Part shown: piece by piece, positions 24,219 through 33,003 of the stretch
Layout: each line of letters begins with the position of its first letter
How positions within the stretch are numbered: the stretch's first letter is position 1
Assembly: GCF_005222815.1 (NCBI RefSeq)
Contig: NZ_STGB01000004.1
Location: 1,054,001 to 1,118,000 of the forward strand
Direction of reading: 5' to 3'
Source of the DNA: Roseomonas sp. AR75
GTDB taxonomy: Bacteria > Pseudomonadota > Alphaproteobacteria > Acetobacterales > Acetobacteraceae
DNA: 64,000 nt
Position numbers and translations under genes: made by a program
Notes under the pieces: model-generated
Told to the model about the DNA's origin: nothing
The model's database searches: none
Seen by the model: only the letters and a program-made list of their open reading frames with translations

Positions 24219-26099
24219 ATGACTTGTGAGGCCGACACCCCGGAGCCTGCCCCTGTCCCGCCCGGGCGGGCGGCGATCGAGCGTGCGCTGCCTACCCTGC
24301 CCTTCGCGCCGGGCGTCTATCGCATGCTCGATGCCAAGGGCGACGCGCTCTATGTCGGGAAGGCGCGCAGCCTGCGCCGCCGCGTCGCCGCCTACACGCA
24401 GATCTCCCGCCTGCCCGAGCGCCTGCGCCGGATGGTGCACGAGACCCGCAGCCTGGAAGTGGTGACCACCGCCAGCGAGGCCGAGGCGCTGCTGCTGGAA
24501 GCCAATCTCATCAAGCGCCTGCGGCCGCGCTTCAACATCGTCCTGCGTGACGACAAATCCTATCCCTGGCTGGTGATGCACGAGGACCACCCCTATCCGC
24601 AGATCGCCAAGCATCGCGGCGAGCGGCGCAAGGGGTCGAGCTACTGGGGCCCCTTCGCCTCCGCCTGGGCGGTCAACCAGACGCTGACGGCGCTGCAGCG
24701 CGTCTTCCTGCTGCGCTCCTGCCGCGACACGGTGTTCGACAGCCGAACCCGCCCCTGCCTGCTGTTCCAGATCAAGCGATGCTCCGCCCCCTGCGTGAAG
24801 CGCATCAGCGAGGCCGACTATGCCGCGCTGGTGCGTGAGGCGAAGGAGTTCCTCAGCGGCGGCACGCCCAGCATCCAGAGGCGGCTGGCGGCCGAGATGG
24901 AAGCGGCGGCGGAAAAGCTGGAATTCGAGCGCGCGGCGGCGCTCCGCGACCGCATCCGCGGCCTGACCCATGTGCAGGGCCGCGACCGCGTGAACCTGGA
25001 CGGCGTCGGCGATGCCGATGTGGTCGCGCTGCACCAGATGGCCGGCCAGTCCTGCGTCCAGGTCTTCTTCTTCCGGGGCGGCCGGAACAACGGCAACCGG
25101 CCGTATTTCCTGACGCATGCCAAGACCGACCAGTCGCCGGAAGAGATCCTCGGCGCCTTCCTCGCCCAGCTCTACGACGACCTGCCGCCCCCGCCGCTGG
25201 TGCTGGTCAGCCATGAGCCGAAGGATGGCGCCATCCTGGCCGAGGCGCTGGCGCTGAAGGCCGGCAGGAAGGTCGAGATCCACCGGCCCCAGCGCGGCGA
25301 GAAGCGCTCGGCCGTGGAGCACGCCGCCACCAATGCGCGGGAGGCGATCGAGCGCCGCATGGCCGAGGGCGCGGCGCAGACCGAACTGCTCGGCGGCGTC
25401 GCCCGGCTGTTCGACCTGCCCGACACGCCCGAGCGGATCGAGGTCTACGACAACAGCCACATCATGGGCACCAATGCCTATGGCGTGATGGTGGTGGCCG
25501 GCCCGGCCGGCTTCCTGAAGCAGCACTACCGCAAATACGGGATCCGGGATGCGAAGCCGGGGGACGACTTCGCGATGATGCGCGAGGTCTTCGACCGCCG
25601 CTTCGGCCGCGCCCTGAAGGAGGATCCGGAGCGCGAGAGCGGCACCTGGCCGGACCTGGTGCTGATCGATGGCGGCGCCGGCCAGCTCTCGGCGGCGCGG
25701 GAGATCCTGAACGAGATGGGGCTGCACGACATCCCGCTGGTTGCCATCGCCAAGGGGCCGGACCGCGATGCCGGCCGCGAATGGTTCCACCAGACCGGCA
25801 AGGAGCCGTTCCAGCTGCCGCCGCGGGATGCCGTGCTCTACTACCTGCAACGCCTGCGGGACGAGGCGCACCGCTTCGCCATCGCGTCCCACCGCGCCGG
25901 TCGGTCCAAGGCGATCACCCGCAGCGAGCTGGACGAGATCCCCGGCGTGGGCAGCGCGCTGAAGCGGAAGCTCCTCAACCATTTCGGCTCCGCCCGCGGG
26001 GTGCGCAACGCCGCCCTCGAGGATCTGGAGAATGCGCCGGGCATAGGCCCTGCGGTGGCGCGCAAGATCTACGGGCATTTCCACCCGACGGATGGGTGA
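24219..26099 (+). CDS. uvrC: Excinuclease ABC subunit C
   Basis: A 626-residue UvrC that makes both incisions in nucleotide excision repair. Order of domains: GIY-YIG nuclease (FAPGVYRMLDAKGDALYVGK, near residues 30-50), Cys-rich KRCSAPCVKR, UVR motif that binds UvrB (EKLEFERAAALRDRI), the RNase H-like second nuclease with EVYDNSH and LVLIDGGAGQL, and tandem helix-hairpin-helix motifs (IPGVGSALKRKLLNHFG, APGIGPAVARKIY). ATG 24219 precedes the first domain by about 30 residues. I looked for an alphaproteobacterial LexA box (GTTC-N7-GTTC) upstream and found none. Confidence 0.96.
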   Translation: MTCEADTPEPAPVPPGRAAIERALPTLPFAPGVYRMLDAKGDALYVGKARSLRRRVAAYTQISRLPERLRRMVHETRSLEVVTTASEAEALLLEANLIKRLRPRFNIVLRDDKSYPWLVMHEDHPYPQIAKHRGERRKGSSYWGPFASAWAVNQTLTALQRVFLLRSCRDTVFDSRTRPCLLFQIKRCSAPCVKRISEADYAALVREAKEFLSGGTPSIQRRLAAEMEAAAEKLEFERAAALRDRIRGLTHVQGRDRVNLDGVGDADVVALHQMAGQSCVQVFFFRGGRNNGNRPYFLTHAKTDQSPEEILGAFLAQLYDDLPPPPLVLVSHEPKDGAILAEALALKAGRKVEIHRPQRGEKRSAVEHAATNAREAIERRMAEGAAQTELLGGVARLFDLPDTPERIEVYDNSHIMGTNAYGVMVVAGPAGFLKQHYRKYGIRDAKPGDDFAMMREVFDRRFGRALKEDPERESGTWPDLVLIDGGAGQLSAAREILNEMGLHDIPLVAIAKGPDRDAGREWFHQTGKEPFQLPPRDAVLYYLQRLRDEAHRFAIASHRAGRSKAITRSELDEIPGVGSALKRKLLNHFGSARGVRNAALEDLENAPGIGPAVARKIYGHFHPTDG

Positions 26100-26193
26100 C
26101 GCCCGATCATGTAGCGAATGTCACGCGCCCCCGGCTTGCAGCGCCCCGGATCACCATCGCAATGCTGGGCTGCCCCGCCGGAGCCCGCCCGCC

Positions 26194-26772
26194 TTGCTGC
26201 ATGCCCTCTATGCGCGCGTCATGGACCTCGCGCAGCGCCCGCAGGCGCGTTTCTGGCTCGGCGCCGTCAGCTTCGCCGAGAGCAGCATCTTCCCCATCCC
26301 GCCCGACGCCATGCTGGTGCCGATGGCGCTGGCCCGGCCGGACCAGGCCTGGAAGCTCGCCACGATCTGCACCGTCGCCTCGGTGCTCGGCGGCGTGGTG
26401 GGCTATGCGCTGGGGTTCTTCCTGTTCGAACTCGTCGCCCAGCCGGTTCTGACGGCCTATGGCTACGCCGACGCGCTGATCCGCTTCGAGGACTGGTTCC
26501 AGCGCTGGGGCGCCGCGGTGATCCTGATCAAGGGGCTGACGCCGATCCCCTTCAAGATCGTCACCATCGCGGCGGGCGCCGCGAAGATGGATTTCGCAAC
26601 CTTCCTCCTGACCAGCCTGGTGACCCGCGCGGCCCGCTTCTTCCTGCTCGCCGGACTGATCCGCCGTTTCGGGCCGGCGGTGCGCGACTTCATCGAGCGC
26701 CGCCTGGTGCTGGTGACCAGCACCGCCGCGGCGCTGGTGATCCTGGGCTTCCTGGCGCTGCGCTACGTGTGA
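26194..26772 (+). CDS. DedA-family membrane protein
   Basis: A 192-residue DedA/VTT-domain protein with about four hydrophobic segments and the family blocks FAESSIFPIPPDAML, FEDWFQRWGAAVILIKGLTPIPFKI and AARFFLLAGL. DedA proteins move lipids or protons across the inner membrane. TTG 26194 is preferred because LHALYARVMDLA matches the usual N terminus; ATG 26221 would shorten it by nine residues. The gene comes just after uvrC and before pgsA, another phospholipid gene. Confidence 0.8.
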   Translation: MLHALYARVMDLAQRPQARFWLGAVSFAESSIFPIPPDAMLVPMALARPDQAWKLATICTVASVLGGVVGYALGFFLFELVAQPVLTAYGYADALIRFEDWFQRWGAAVILIKGLTPIPFKIVTIAAGAAKMDFATFLLTSLVTRAARFFLLAGLIRRFGPAVRDFIERRLVLVTSTAAALVILGFLALRYV

Positions 26773-26840
26773 TCGCGGGACCGGCAGGGCATGCCCGTCC
26801 GCCTCGCCCGGCGCGCGCCGTTCTGCTACAGGGGAAGCGC

Positions 26841-27455
26841 ATGCCGACGGATCTGCCGAACCTCCTGACGCTGTCGCGCATCGCGGCGATCCCCGTGCTC
26901 GTCGCGCTGGCGGCGCTGCGCGAACCCTGGGGCGACCTTGCCGCCTGCGTCGTGTTCTCGGCCGCCGCCATCACCGACTACTTCGACGGCAAGCTGGCCC
27001 GCCAATGGCAGCAGACCAGCGCCTTCGGGCGCATGCTGGACCCCATCGCGGACAAGCTGCTGGTCGGCGCGGCGCTGATGCTGCTGGCCGGGATGGGGCG
27101 GCTGAGCATGCTCGGCCTGTTCCCCGCCATCGTGATCCTGCTGCGCGAGATCCTCGTCTCCGGCCTGCGCGAATACCTCGCCGGGCTCGCGGTCGGCCTG
27201 CCGGTGACGCGGCTGGCGAAATGGAAGACCGGCTTCCAGATGGGCGCGCTCGGCACGTTGCTGGCCGGCGACACCGCAGCCTCGGTGCTGCACCTGTCCT
27301 TCCTGCCGGTCTCCCTGATCGGCGAGCTGATGCTCTGGACGGCGGCGGTGCTGACGCTCGTGACCGGCTGGGACTATCTCCAGGCCGGGCTGCGCCATGT
27401 CGGCGCCGACGAGCCGGGACGCACCAACCAGCCGAGCGAACCGGCGCGCTCTTGA
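26841..27455 (+). CDS. pgsA: CDP-diacylglycerol-glycerol-3-phosphate 3-phosphatidyltransferase
   Basis: A 204-residue inner-membrane enzyme making phosphatidylglycerol phosphate. It starts MPTDLPNLLTLSRIAAIP and has the complete CDP-alcohol phosphotransferase signature (DG-x2-AR-x8-G-x3-D-x3-D) from DYFDGKLAR to MLDPIADK, plus LREILVSGLREYLA and AKWKTGFQM. GGGGAAG lies before the ATG. The C terminus after YLQAGLRHV is a short hydrophilic tail. Identity as PgsA is strong from the N terminus and the REILVSGLREYLA block. Confidence 0.92.
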   Translation: MPTDLPNLLTLSRIAAIPVLVALAALREPWGDLAACVVFSAAAITDYFDGKLARQWQQTSAFGRMLDPIADKLLVGAALMLLAGMGRLSMLGLFPAIVILLREILVSGLREYLAGLAVGLPVTRLAKWKTGFQMGALGTLLAGDTAASVLHLSFLPVSLIGELMLWTAAVLTLVTGWDYLQAGLRHVGADEPGRTNQPSEPARS

Positions 27456-27507
27456 GGCTTCGGCCCAACGGCCGCATCTTGTTGCAAACCCACGATCGGG
27501 ACGGCCC

Positions 27508-28176
27508 ATGCTCATTGCGAACCGCAGCGCCCGCAAGGTCCCCGGCCCCACCGGCATGGGTGGCGTCGTGCCGGCGCTCGGCCTGGCGCTGCTGCTCGGC
27601 GCCTGCTCGCGGCCCGATGTCGGCTTCGTCGATTCGATGTGGTCGCCTTTCAATCGCGGCCCGACCATCGTCACCACCGACAGCGTCACGGTCCAGCGCG
27701 TGCGGGGCAACGAGGTGGAAAGCGCGCCGATGCTGCCGGAGCCCGGCAATGTCTGGCCGGAGCAGGAAGCGCCGCGGCCCACGCTGATGAGCGGCCCGGA
27801 AGAAGCTTTCCGGAACATCCCCGAATACCGCCCGCAATTGATCGAGCCGGTGCCTCCCGCACGCTCCCCGGTGCCGACGCCGAATGCGCGCGGCTCCTCG
27901 GATCCGATCGCGCCGCTGCCGGCGCCGTCCCAGGCCAGCCGCGTTCCCGCGGCAGAGCCGCCGCGCGCCGTCGCCCCGCCGCCGCCGCCGCGCGCGGAGG
28001 GTAGGGTGCTGACCGATCCCGCCGGCCGCCCGGCCATCGGCACCGGCTCGGCGGGCAACATCACCGGCGCGACGCAGCCCGGCGTGGGCAGCAGCGCGGT
28101 GATCCGCGACGGCAATGTCGAGACCTGGATCGGGCCCGACGGCCAGGCCCGGACCCGGGTCGTGCCGCCGCGCTAG
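27508..28176 (+). CDS. Proline-rich putative lipoprotein
   Basis: A 222-residue protein with an N-terminal signal ending in the lipobox LLLGAC, so Cys (about residue 33) may be lipidated. The rest is low-complexity and Pro/Ala-rich, including runs such as PPARSPVPTPNARG and PPPPPRAEGR, and ends in DGNVETWIGPDGQARTRV. No enzyme motif is seen. It lies between pgsA and moaD, and its stop is 12 bases before moaD. Function unknown; a surface or periplasmic structural role is the only reasonable guess. Confidence 0.7.
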   Translation: MLIANRSARKVPGPTGMGGVVPALGLALLLGACSRPDVGFVDSMWSPFNRGPTIVTTDSVTVQRVRGNEVESAPMLPEPGNVWPEQEAPRPTLMSGPEEAFRNIPEYRPQLIEPVPPARSPVPTPNARGSSDPIAPLPAPSQASRVPAAEPPRAVAPPPPPRAEGRVLTDPAGRPAIGTGSAGNITGATQPGVGSSAVIRDGNVETWIGPDGQARTRVVPPR

Positions 28177-28188
28177 CGGCGCCGCGCC

Positions 28189-28440
28189 GTGAAGATTCTC
28201 TATTTTGCCTGGGTCCGGCAGAAGATCGGCCTCGCCGAGGAGGAGGTCTCCCCGCCGGCCGAGGTGCGCGATGTCGCCGGCCTGATCGCCTGGCTGGCCG
28301 GCCGCAGCGCCGGGCACGCCGCCGCCTTCGCCGACCCGCGTCAGGTGCGCGCGGCGGTGAACCAGGATTTCGCGACGCCCGCCCAGCCGGTTCAGCCCGG
28401 CGACGAGGTCGCCTTCTTCCCGCCTGTGACCGGCGGGTGA
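28189..28440 (+). CDS. moaD: Molybdopterin synthase small subunit (sulfur carrier)
   Basis: An 83-residue ubiquitin-fold protein with the MoaD N-terminal strand MKILYFAWVRQKIGLAEE and the required C-terminal Gly-Gly (PPVTGG), which carries the thiocarboxylate. The start is GTG 28189. The stop overlaps the GTG start of moaE, so both subunits of molybdopterin synthase are made together. Confidence 0.92.
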   Translation: MKILYFAWVRQKIGLAEEEVSPPAEVRDVAGLIAWLAGRSAGHAAAFADPRQVRAAVNQDFATPAQPVQPGDEVAFFPPVTGG

Positions 28441-28904
28441 CGACGATGCCCGTCACGCCCCGCGTCCTGGTGCAGGCAGCGCCCTTCGACCTGGCGGCGG
28501 AGACGGCGCGGCTGCAGGGCGGGCGTACGGATGTCGGCGGCCTCGCCAGCTTCCTCGGTATCTGCCGCGGCGATGGCGGACTCGTGGCCATGGTGCTGGA
28601 GCACTATCCCGCCATGACCGAGCGCGCTTTGACGCGCATCGCGGAGGAGGCCTGCGCGCGCTGGCCGCTGACGGGTTGCACGGTGATCCATCGCCACGGG
28701 CGCCTCGTGCCGGGCGATCCGATCGTGCTGGTGCTGACCGCAAGCGCGCATCGTGCGGCCGCGCTGGAAAGCTGCGCCTTCCTGATCGACTGGCTCAAGA
28801 CGAAGGCGCCCTTCTGGAAGCGCGAGGAATTCGCCGGCGGCGCGGAGCGCTGGGTGGAGGCGAAGGCCGAGGACGACGCCGCGGCAGAACGCTGGGCGCG
28901 CTGA
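28437..28904 (+). CDS. moaE: Molybdopterin synthase catalytic subunit
   Basis: A 155-residue MoaE with the blocks VGGLASFLGICRGD, LEHYPAMTERALTRIAEEA, TVIHRHGRLVPGD and DWLKTKAPFWKREEF; the two lysines of KTKAPFWK are in the active site that transfers sulfur from MoaD to precursor Z. The start may be GTG 28437 (overlapping moaD) or ATG 28446. It is followed six bases later by a large membrane-protein gene. Confidence 0.93.
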   Translation: MTTMPVTPRVLVQAAPFDLAAETARLQGGRTDVGGLASFLGICRGDGGLVAMVLEHYPAMTERALTRIAEEACARWPLTGCTVIHRHGRLVPGDPIVLVLTASAHRAAALESCAFLIDWLKTKAPFWKREEFAGGAERWVEAKAEDDAAAERWAR

Positions 28905-28909
28905 TCCCC

Positions 28910-30355
28910 GTGCGCATCCTCGCTGTCCTGGCCGGGGCGCTGCTGCTGGCCTGGCCGGCCTTCCTGAACGGCTATCCGCTGGTGTTCAGCGACACCGGCG
29001 CCTTCCTGCACCAGACCGCGCCGCCGCCCTCCGGCCCGCTGGTGATCTGGGACAAGCCGCACATCTACGGCCCGGTGCTGCACGCCTTCCACTGGCGCGT
29101 GACGCTCTGGGCGCCGCTTGCGGCGCAGGCGGCCATGATGTCCTGGCTGCTGTGGCTGGTGCAGCGCGCGCTGCGCGGCGCGGCCGCGCCCTGGCTGCAC
29201 CTGGCGGTCTGCGCGGCGGCGGCGCTTCTCACCACCGCGCCCTTCACCGTCGCGCTGCTGATGCCCGATGTCTTCGCGCCGGCGGTGCTGCTGGCGCTGC
29301 TGCTGCTGGGCTTCTGCCGCGATGCGCTGACCCGCGCGGAAACGTGGTTGGTGGCACTCATCGCCACGCTCGGCATCGCGGCGCATCTGTCCCACTTGCC
29401 GCTGGCGGCCTCCGTCGTCGTCATCACGCTGCTGCTGACGCGCCGGCTGCGCCCGGCGTTGCGCACCGCGTTGCCGATCCTGGGCGCGGTGCTGCTGCTG
29501 CTTGCGACGAATTGGTGGGGGCATGGTCGCGCCGTGCTCTCGCCGCATGGCGCGACCTTCGCATTGGCGCGGCTGCAGGCCGACGGACCGGCGGCGGCGG
29601 TGATCCGCGCGCGCTGCCCGGACTCCGGCTGGTATCTCTGCGCCTTCGCCGACAGGCTTCCGATGGACAGCGACGCCTTCCTCTGGTCGCCCGACAGCCC
29701 GGTGAACCGCGGCCCGGACGGCACGCCGCGCTTCCTCGGCGGTGCGCTGCTCTCGGTGGAGGCGGGCGCGATCGTCGCGGAGACGCTGCGCAGCCGCCCG
29801 CTCGAGGTGGCGCAGGCGATGCTGCGCAACACGCTGGCGCAGCTCGGCATGGCGACGGCGGGCGACACGCTGGGCGACGACCATCTCCGCGCCGCGCTGC
29901 GGCCGCGCATCGCGGAGGCGTTCCCGCCGCGCGAGCGTGCCGCCTACGACGCCGCGCTGCAGCCGCGCGGCCTGCTGCGCGAAGCGGTCGCGCCGGTGCT
30001 GTGGCTGCACGGGCCGGTGCTGCTGCTCGGCGCTGCGCTCGCGCTGCTCGCATGGTGGCGCGCGGCGCTGCGGCATGATCTGCGCCGCCTCGGCCTCGTG
30101 GTCGGCCTGCTGGTCGGCGTCACGGCGAACGCCTTCGCGACCGGCGCCCTCTCCAAGCCGCATCTCCGCTACGAGGCGCGCATCCTGTGGCTGATGCCCG
30201 TGATCGCCGCGCTCGCCCTTCTGCCGCGCGCCGGGCCGCGCGAGGACAGCCGAAGCGTCGGACCTGCCGGCCGGCCAGGCCCGGCCGAGGCCGCGAATGC
30301 GGCCCGCGCCGAGTGGCGCGCAAGCCAAGCGCCCGGAGGGCGCGCCGGCGCTTGA
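28910..30355 (+). CDS. Large hypothetical integral membrane protein
   Basis: A 481-residue protein with roughly ten hydrophobic segments. It begins RILAVLAGALLLAWPAFLNG with an early periplasmic-looking loop (FSDTGAFLHQT), a central non-membrane region with ALARLQADGP, SGWYLCAFADRLP and PDSPVNRGPDG, and a hydrophilic C-terminal tail. The layout resembles GT-C-type glycosyltransferases or related lipid-linked-sugar enzymes, and the early acidic loop would suit that, but no diagnostic motif is certain. GTG 28910 is used because it opens the first helix, six bases after moaE. Confidence 0.6.
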   Translation: MRILAVLAGALLLAWPAFLNGYPLVFSDTGAFLHQTAPPPSGPLVIWDKPHIYGPVLHAFHWRVTLWAPLAAQAAMMSWLLWLVQRALRGAAAPWLHLAVCAAAALLTTAPFTVALLMPDVFAPAVLLALLLLGFCRDALTRAETWLVALIATLGIAAHLSHLPLAASVVVITLLLTRRLRPALRTALPILGAVLLLLATNWWGHGRAVLSPHGATFALARLQADGPAAAVIRARCPDSGWYLCAFADRLPMDSDAFLWSPDSPVNRGPDGTPRFLGGALLSVEAGAIVAETLRSRPLEVAQAMLRNTLAQLGMATAGDTLGDDHLRAALRPRIAEAFPPRERAAYDAALQPRGLLREAVAPVLWLHGPVLLLGAALALLAWWRAALRHDLRRLGLVVGLLVGVTANAFATGALSKPHLRYEARILWLMPVIAALALLPRAGPREDSRSVGPAGRPGPAEAANAARAEWRASQAPGGRAGA

Positions 30356-30368
30356 GGCGCCGGAAGAC

Positions 30369-30722
30369 TCAATAAAAGAAGCGCTCCTCCACCACCTTGC
30401 CGTCGCGCACGGTATAGAGGCCGATCTCCTTCATCTGGGTGCGCTCGCCGGTCTGCTTTGCGGTCACGTCCATCTCGAAGATCAGGGCGAAGGCGTCGCC
30501 GTTGACGAAGGGCCCATGCGTCGCGCCGCCATGGAACTCGTGGTTGGCATACCACCAGTCGCTCTTGCCCTTCACCGCCGCACGTCCCTCCAGCCGCGCC
30601 ATCGGCCCATCCATCGCCTCGATCGAGACGACGTCGTCGGACCAGAAGCGCGCCCCGGCCTCCTCATGCTTGCCATCCTTGCAGAGCGCGGCGAAGGCCT
30701 CTGCGATTTCGCGGGTGGTCAT
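30369..30722 (-). CDS. NTF2-like (SnoaL-type) protein
   Basis: A 117-residue single-domain alpha+beta-barrel protein: helix REIAEAFAALCKDGKHEEAG, then FWSDDVVSIEAMDG, FVNGDAFALIFEMDV and KEIGLYTVRDGKVVEERFFY. This is the NTF2-like fold used by SnoaL enzymes and many proteins without known activity. A good AGGAGG-like sequence precedes the ATG. It is convergent with the membrane-protein gene and upstream of nothing obvious. Substrate unknown. Confidence 0.75.
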   Translation of the reverse strand: MTTREIAEAFAALCKDGKHEEAGARFWSDDVVSIEAMDGPMARLEGRAAVKGKSDWWYANHEFHGGATHGPFVNGDAFALIFEMDVTAKQTGERTQMKEIGLYTVRDGKVVEERFFY

Positions 30723-30773
30723 GGCGTCCTCCTTCGGGAATCGCGCGAGGCTACGGAAGATGTGTGACGCTTG

Positions 30774-31304
30774 TCATCGCGGATTCGCGGCGGCGGCGAT
30801 CAAGCGTCCGATGTCCTCCCAGGCGCAGCGCCGCTCCGACACCGGCTGGCCAAAGCTGGTGCCGTATTCGGGCGGGCCGACCTGGGCGCCGAGCGTGCGA
30901 TAGAAGCGCAGCGCCCCGGTGTTCTCGGCAAAGACCCGCAGGTCGGCCTCGGCACAGCCGCGCGCCTGCAGGCGCAGCGCCGCCTCGCGCAGCAGGGTGC
31001 GACCGATCCCCGCCCCGCGCAGGCCCGGCCGCACATGCAGATTGTCCACATGCGCGATCCGACCGTGCCGCCAGGCCGCACAGAACCCCACGGCGTCGCC
31101 GCCGAGCAGGGCCAGCACGACGACGCCGGGCAGCGGCCGCAGCCTGAGAGCCCTGTCCCAGTGCGCGGCCATGGCGTCCGGCGCCTCGCCGTCGAGGAAC
31201 GCGTCCTCCAGCAGGCCGCGATAGGAATCCTGCCAGGAGGCGAGGTGCAGCGCGGCGATCGTCGCCGCATCCGTCTGGCGCGCGGCGCGGAGCCGCAGCG
31301 GCAA
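30774..31304 (-). CDS. GNAT-family N-acetyltransferase
   Basis: A 176-residue acetyltransferase with N-terminal RLRAARQTDAATIAALH, motif A (acetyl-CoA loop) VDNLHVRPGLRGAGIGRTLL and C-terminal VFAENTGALRFYRTLGAQ. The start is TTG 31304, decided by a strong AAGGAGG about seven bases upstream; no ATG is available. It follows ilvE on the same strand with about 30 bases between. Substrate unknown. Confidence 0.85.
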   Translation of the reverse strand: MPLRLRAARQTDAATIAALHLASWQDSYRGLLEDAFLDGEAPDAMAAHWDRALRLRPLPGVVVLALLGGDAVGFCAAWRHGRIAHVDNLHVRPGLRGAGIGRTLLREAALRLQARGCAEADLRVFAENTGALRFYRTLGAQVGPPEYGTSFGQPVSERRCAWEDIGRLIAAAANPR

Positions 31305-31335
31305 GGCCGTCCTCCTTCCCGCCCGGCGGCGGCGT

Positions 31336-32238
31336 TCAGGCCGCCAGCCGCATCGCCACCTCCTCCGGTGGCAGGCGGACCAGCGCCTCGTAGTCCTGCA
31401 GCAGTGTCGCCGTGATCCCGGCCGGCGTGAAGCGGTGTTCGCCGACCTGGCGCACGGGTGTGATCTCCGCCGCGGTGCCGGCCAGGAAGACCTCGCTCGC
31501 CTTCGCCAGGTCGGCCTGCGGGATGGTCCGCTCCACCACGGCGATCTGTCGCTTGCGGGCCAGCGCCATCACCGTGCGGCGGGTGATGCCGTCCAGGAAG
31601 TTCACCGGCGTCGGCGTGTGCAGCGCGCCGTCGATCGCCAGGAAGACATTGGCGCCTGTGGCTTCGCTGATGTCGCCCTTCCAGTCCAGCATCAGCGCGT
31701 CGTCGAAGCCTGCGGCCTCGGCGGCGTGCTTGGAGAGCGTGCCGATCATGTAGAGCCCGGCCGCCTTGGACGCCGTGGGCGCGGTCTCCGGATGCGGGCG
31801 CTTCCACTTCGCCCAGTCCAGCCGCACGCCCTTCATGCGGTTGTCGCCGAACAGATTGGGCCAGGCCCAGGCGGCGATCGCCAGATGCACCTGGCTGCGC
31901 GGCGCGGCGACGGAAAGCTGCTCGCTGCCACGCCACGCGACGGGGCGGACATAGGCGTCGGTCAGGCCGTTCCGCGCCACCGTCTCCTGGCAGGCCGCAT
32001 CGATCTCCGCGGCGGTCCAGGGCAGTTCGAAGCCGAGGATGCGGGCGGAGGCGATCAGGCGCTCGGTGTGCTCGCGCAGCTTGAAGATATGGCCGGAATA
32101 GGCGCGCTCCCCCTCGAAGATGGCGGAGGCGTAGTGCAGGCCGTGGGTCAGCACATGCAGCCGCGCGTCGCGCCAGGGAACGAAGTGGCCGTCCTGCCAT
32201 ATCCAGCCGTCGCGGTCGTCGAAGGGCACCAGGGACAT
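31336..32238 (-). CDS. ilvE: Branched-chain amino acid aminotransferase
   Basis: A 300-residue fold-type IV PLP enzyme interconverting Leu, Ile and Val with their 2-oxo acids. Blocks include VLTHGLHYASAIFEGERAY, RPVAWRGSEQL, the Schiff-base Lys in GLYMIGTLSKHAAEAAG region or equivalent, EATGANVFLAIDG, and NFLDGITRRTVM with FLAGTAAEITPV. ATG 32238 gives the normal length. It is divergent from the MarR/OmpR/kinase operon. A D-amino acid transaminase or aminodeoxychorismate lyase is less likely because FEGERAY and GTAAEITPV are typical of IlvE. Confidence 0.9.
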   Translation of the reverse strand: MSLVPFDDRDGWIWQDGHFVPWRDARLHVLTHGLHYASAIFEGERAYSGHIFKLREHTERLIASARILGFELPWTAAEIDAACQETVARNGLTDAYVRPVAWRGSEQLSVAAPRSQVHLAIAAWAWPNLFGDNRMKGVRLDWAKWKRPHPETAPTASKAAGLYMIGTLSKHAAEAAGFDDALMLDWKGDISEATGANVFLAIDGALHTPTPVNFLDGITRRTVMALARKRQIAVVERTIPQADLAKASEVFLAGTAAEITPVRQVGEHRFTPAGITATLLQDYEALVRLPPEEVAMRLAA

Positions 32239-32385
32239 CGGGCATTCCTCCTGCGGATGAGCGCCGGCGCCCGCCGCCTCATCGCCCGGCAGCGCGCCAG
32301 TCGCTACGCATCGGCACGCCCTTGCCCTATATCCGCAGGAGGGGCGCCATGCGATGGACGGAGTGTGGCGGCCCGGGGAAAATGC

Positions 32386-32400
32386 GTCAACAATGCTGAC
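32386..32400. promoter_or_regulatory. Dyad upstream of marR gene, possible operator
   Basis: GTCAACAATGCTGAC is symmetric at six of seven base pairs around its centre and ends 24 bases before the marR ATG, in a locally AT-rich stretch between two divergent genes. Size and position suit autoregulation by the MarR protein. No footprint or second copy supports it. Confidence 0.35.
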
Positions 32401-32424
32401 CAAATTCCGACCCAACGGGAACGC

Positions 32425-33003
32425 ATGACGGCCATGCCGAAGGGCGCAGCGCAGGCCTTGCTGGCCGCAGCCGAGAGCGAAGCAGGCACGCGCGGCGCTC
32501 CGCCGCCCGCCGGGCGCAACCTGCTCTTCCTGCGGGAGGAGGAGCTGCGCCTGGCGCAGGACCTGCTGTTCTTCGGCTATCGCGACTTCACCGCCGGGGC
32601 CGATGCGATCCTGGCCGATCTCGGCATGGGGCGCGCGCATCACCGGGTGCTGCATTTCGTCGGTCGCTGGCCGGGGATCACCGTGGGCGACCTGCTTGGC
32701 ATCCTGGCGATCACCAAGCAGTCGCTCGGCCGCGTCCTGACGCCGCTGGTCGAGGAGGGCTACGTCACCCAGGCGCCCGGCCGCACCGACCGCCGCCAGC
32801 GCCTGCTCTCGCTGACGGAGAAGGGCGCCGCCCTGGAGCGCCGCCTGTTCGAGCGCCAGCGCGAGACCATCATGCAGGCCTATCGCGAGGCCGGCCCGCA
32901 GGCGGTCGAAGGTTTCCGCCGCGTGATGCGCGGGCTGATGGGGGAGGAGGCGCGCGCGGCGCTCGCGCGGCTCGAAGCGCCGGCGGAGCGGGAGGGCAAA
33001 TGA
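32425..33003 (+). CDS. MarR-family transcriptional regulator (PetP-like position)
   Basis: A 192-residue winged-helix regulator. It has the MarR recognition region VGDLLGILAITKQSLGRVLTPL followed by the wing GRTDRRQRLLSLTEKG. The N-terminal 30 residues are low complexity. It overlaps the downstream OmpR-type regulator as ATGA. A MarR gene directly before an OmpR gene recalls PetP-PetR of Rhodobacter, which control cytochrome bc1 expression; the pet genes are not in this window, so I give no symbol. Confidence 0.85.
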   Translation: MTAMPKGAAQALLAAAESEAGTRGAPPPAGRNLLFLREEELRLAQDLLFFGYRDFTAGADAILADLGMGRAHHRVLHFVGRWPGITVGDLLGILAITKQSLGRVLTPLVEEGYVTQAPGRTDRRQRLLSLTEKGAALERRLFERQRETIMQAYREAGPQAVEGFRRVMRGLMGEEARAALARLEAPAEREGK

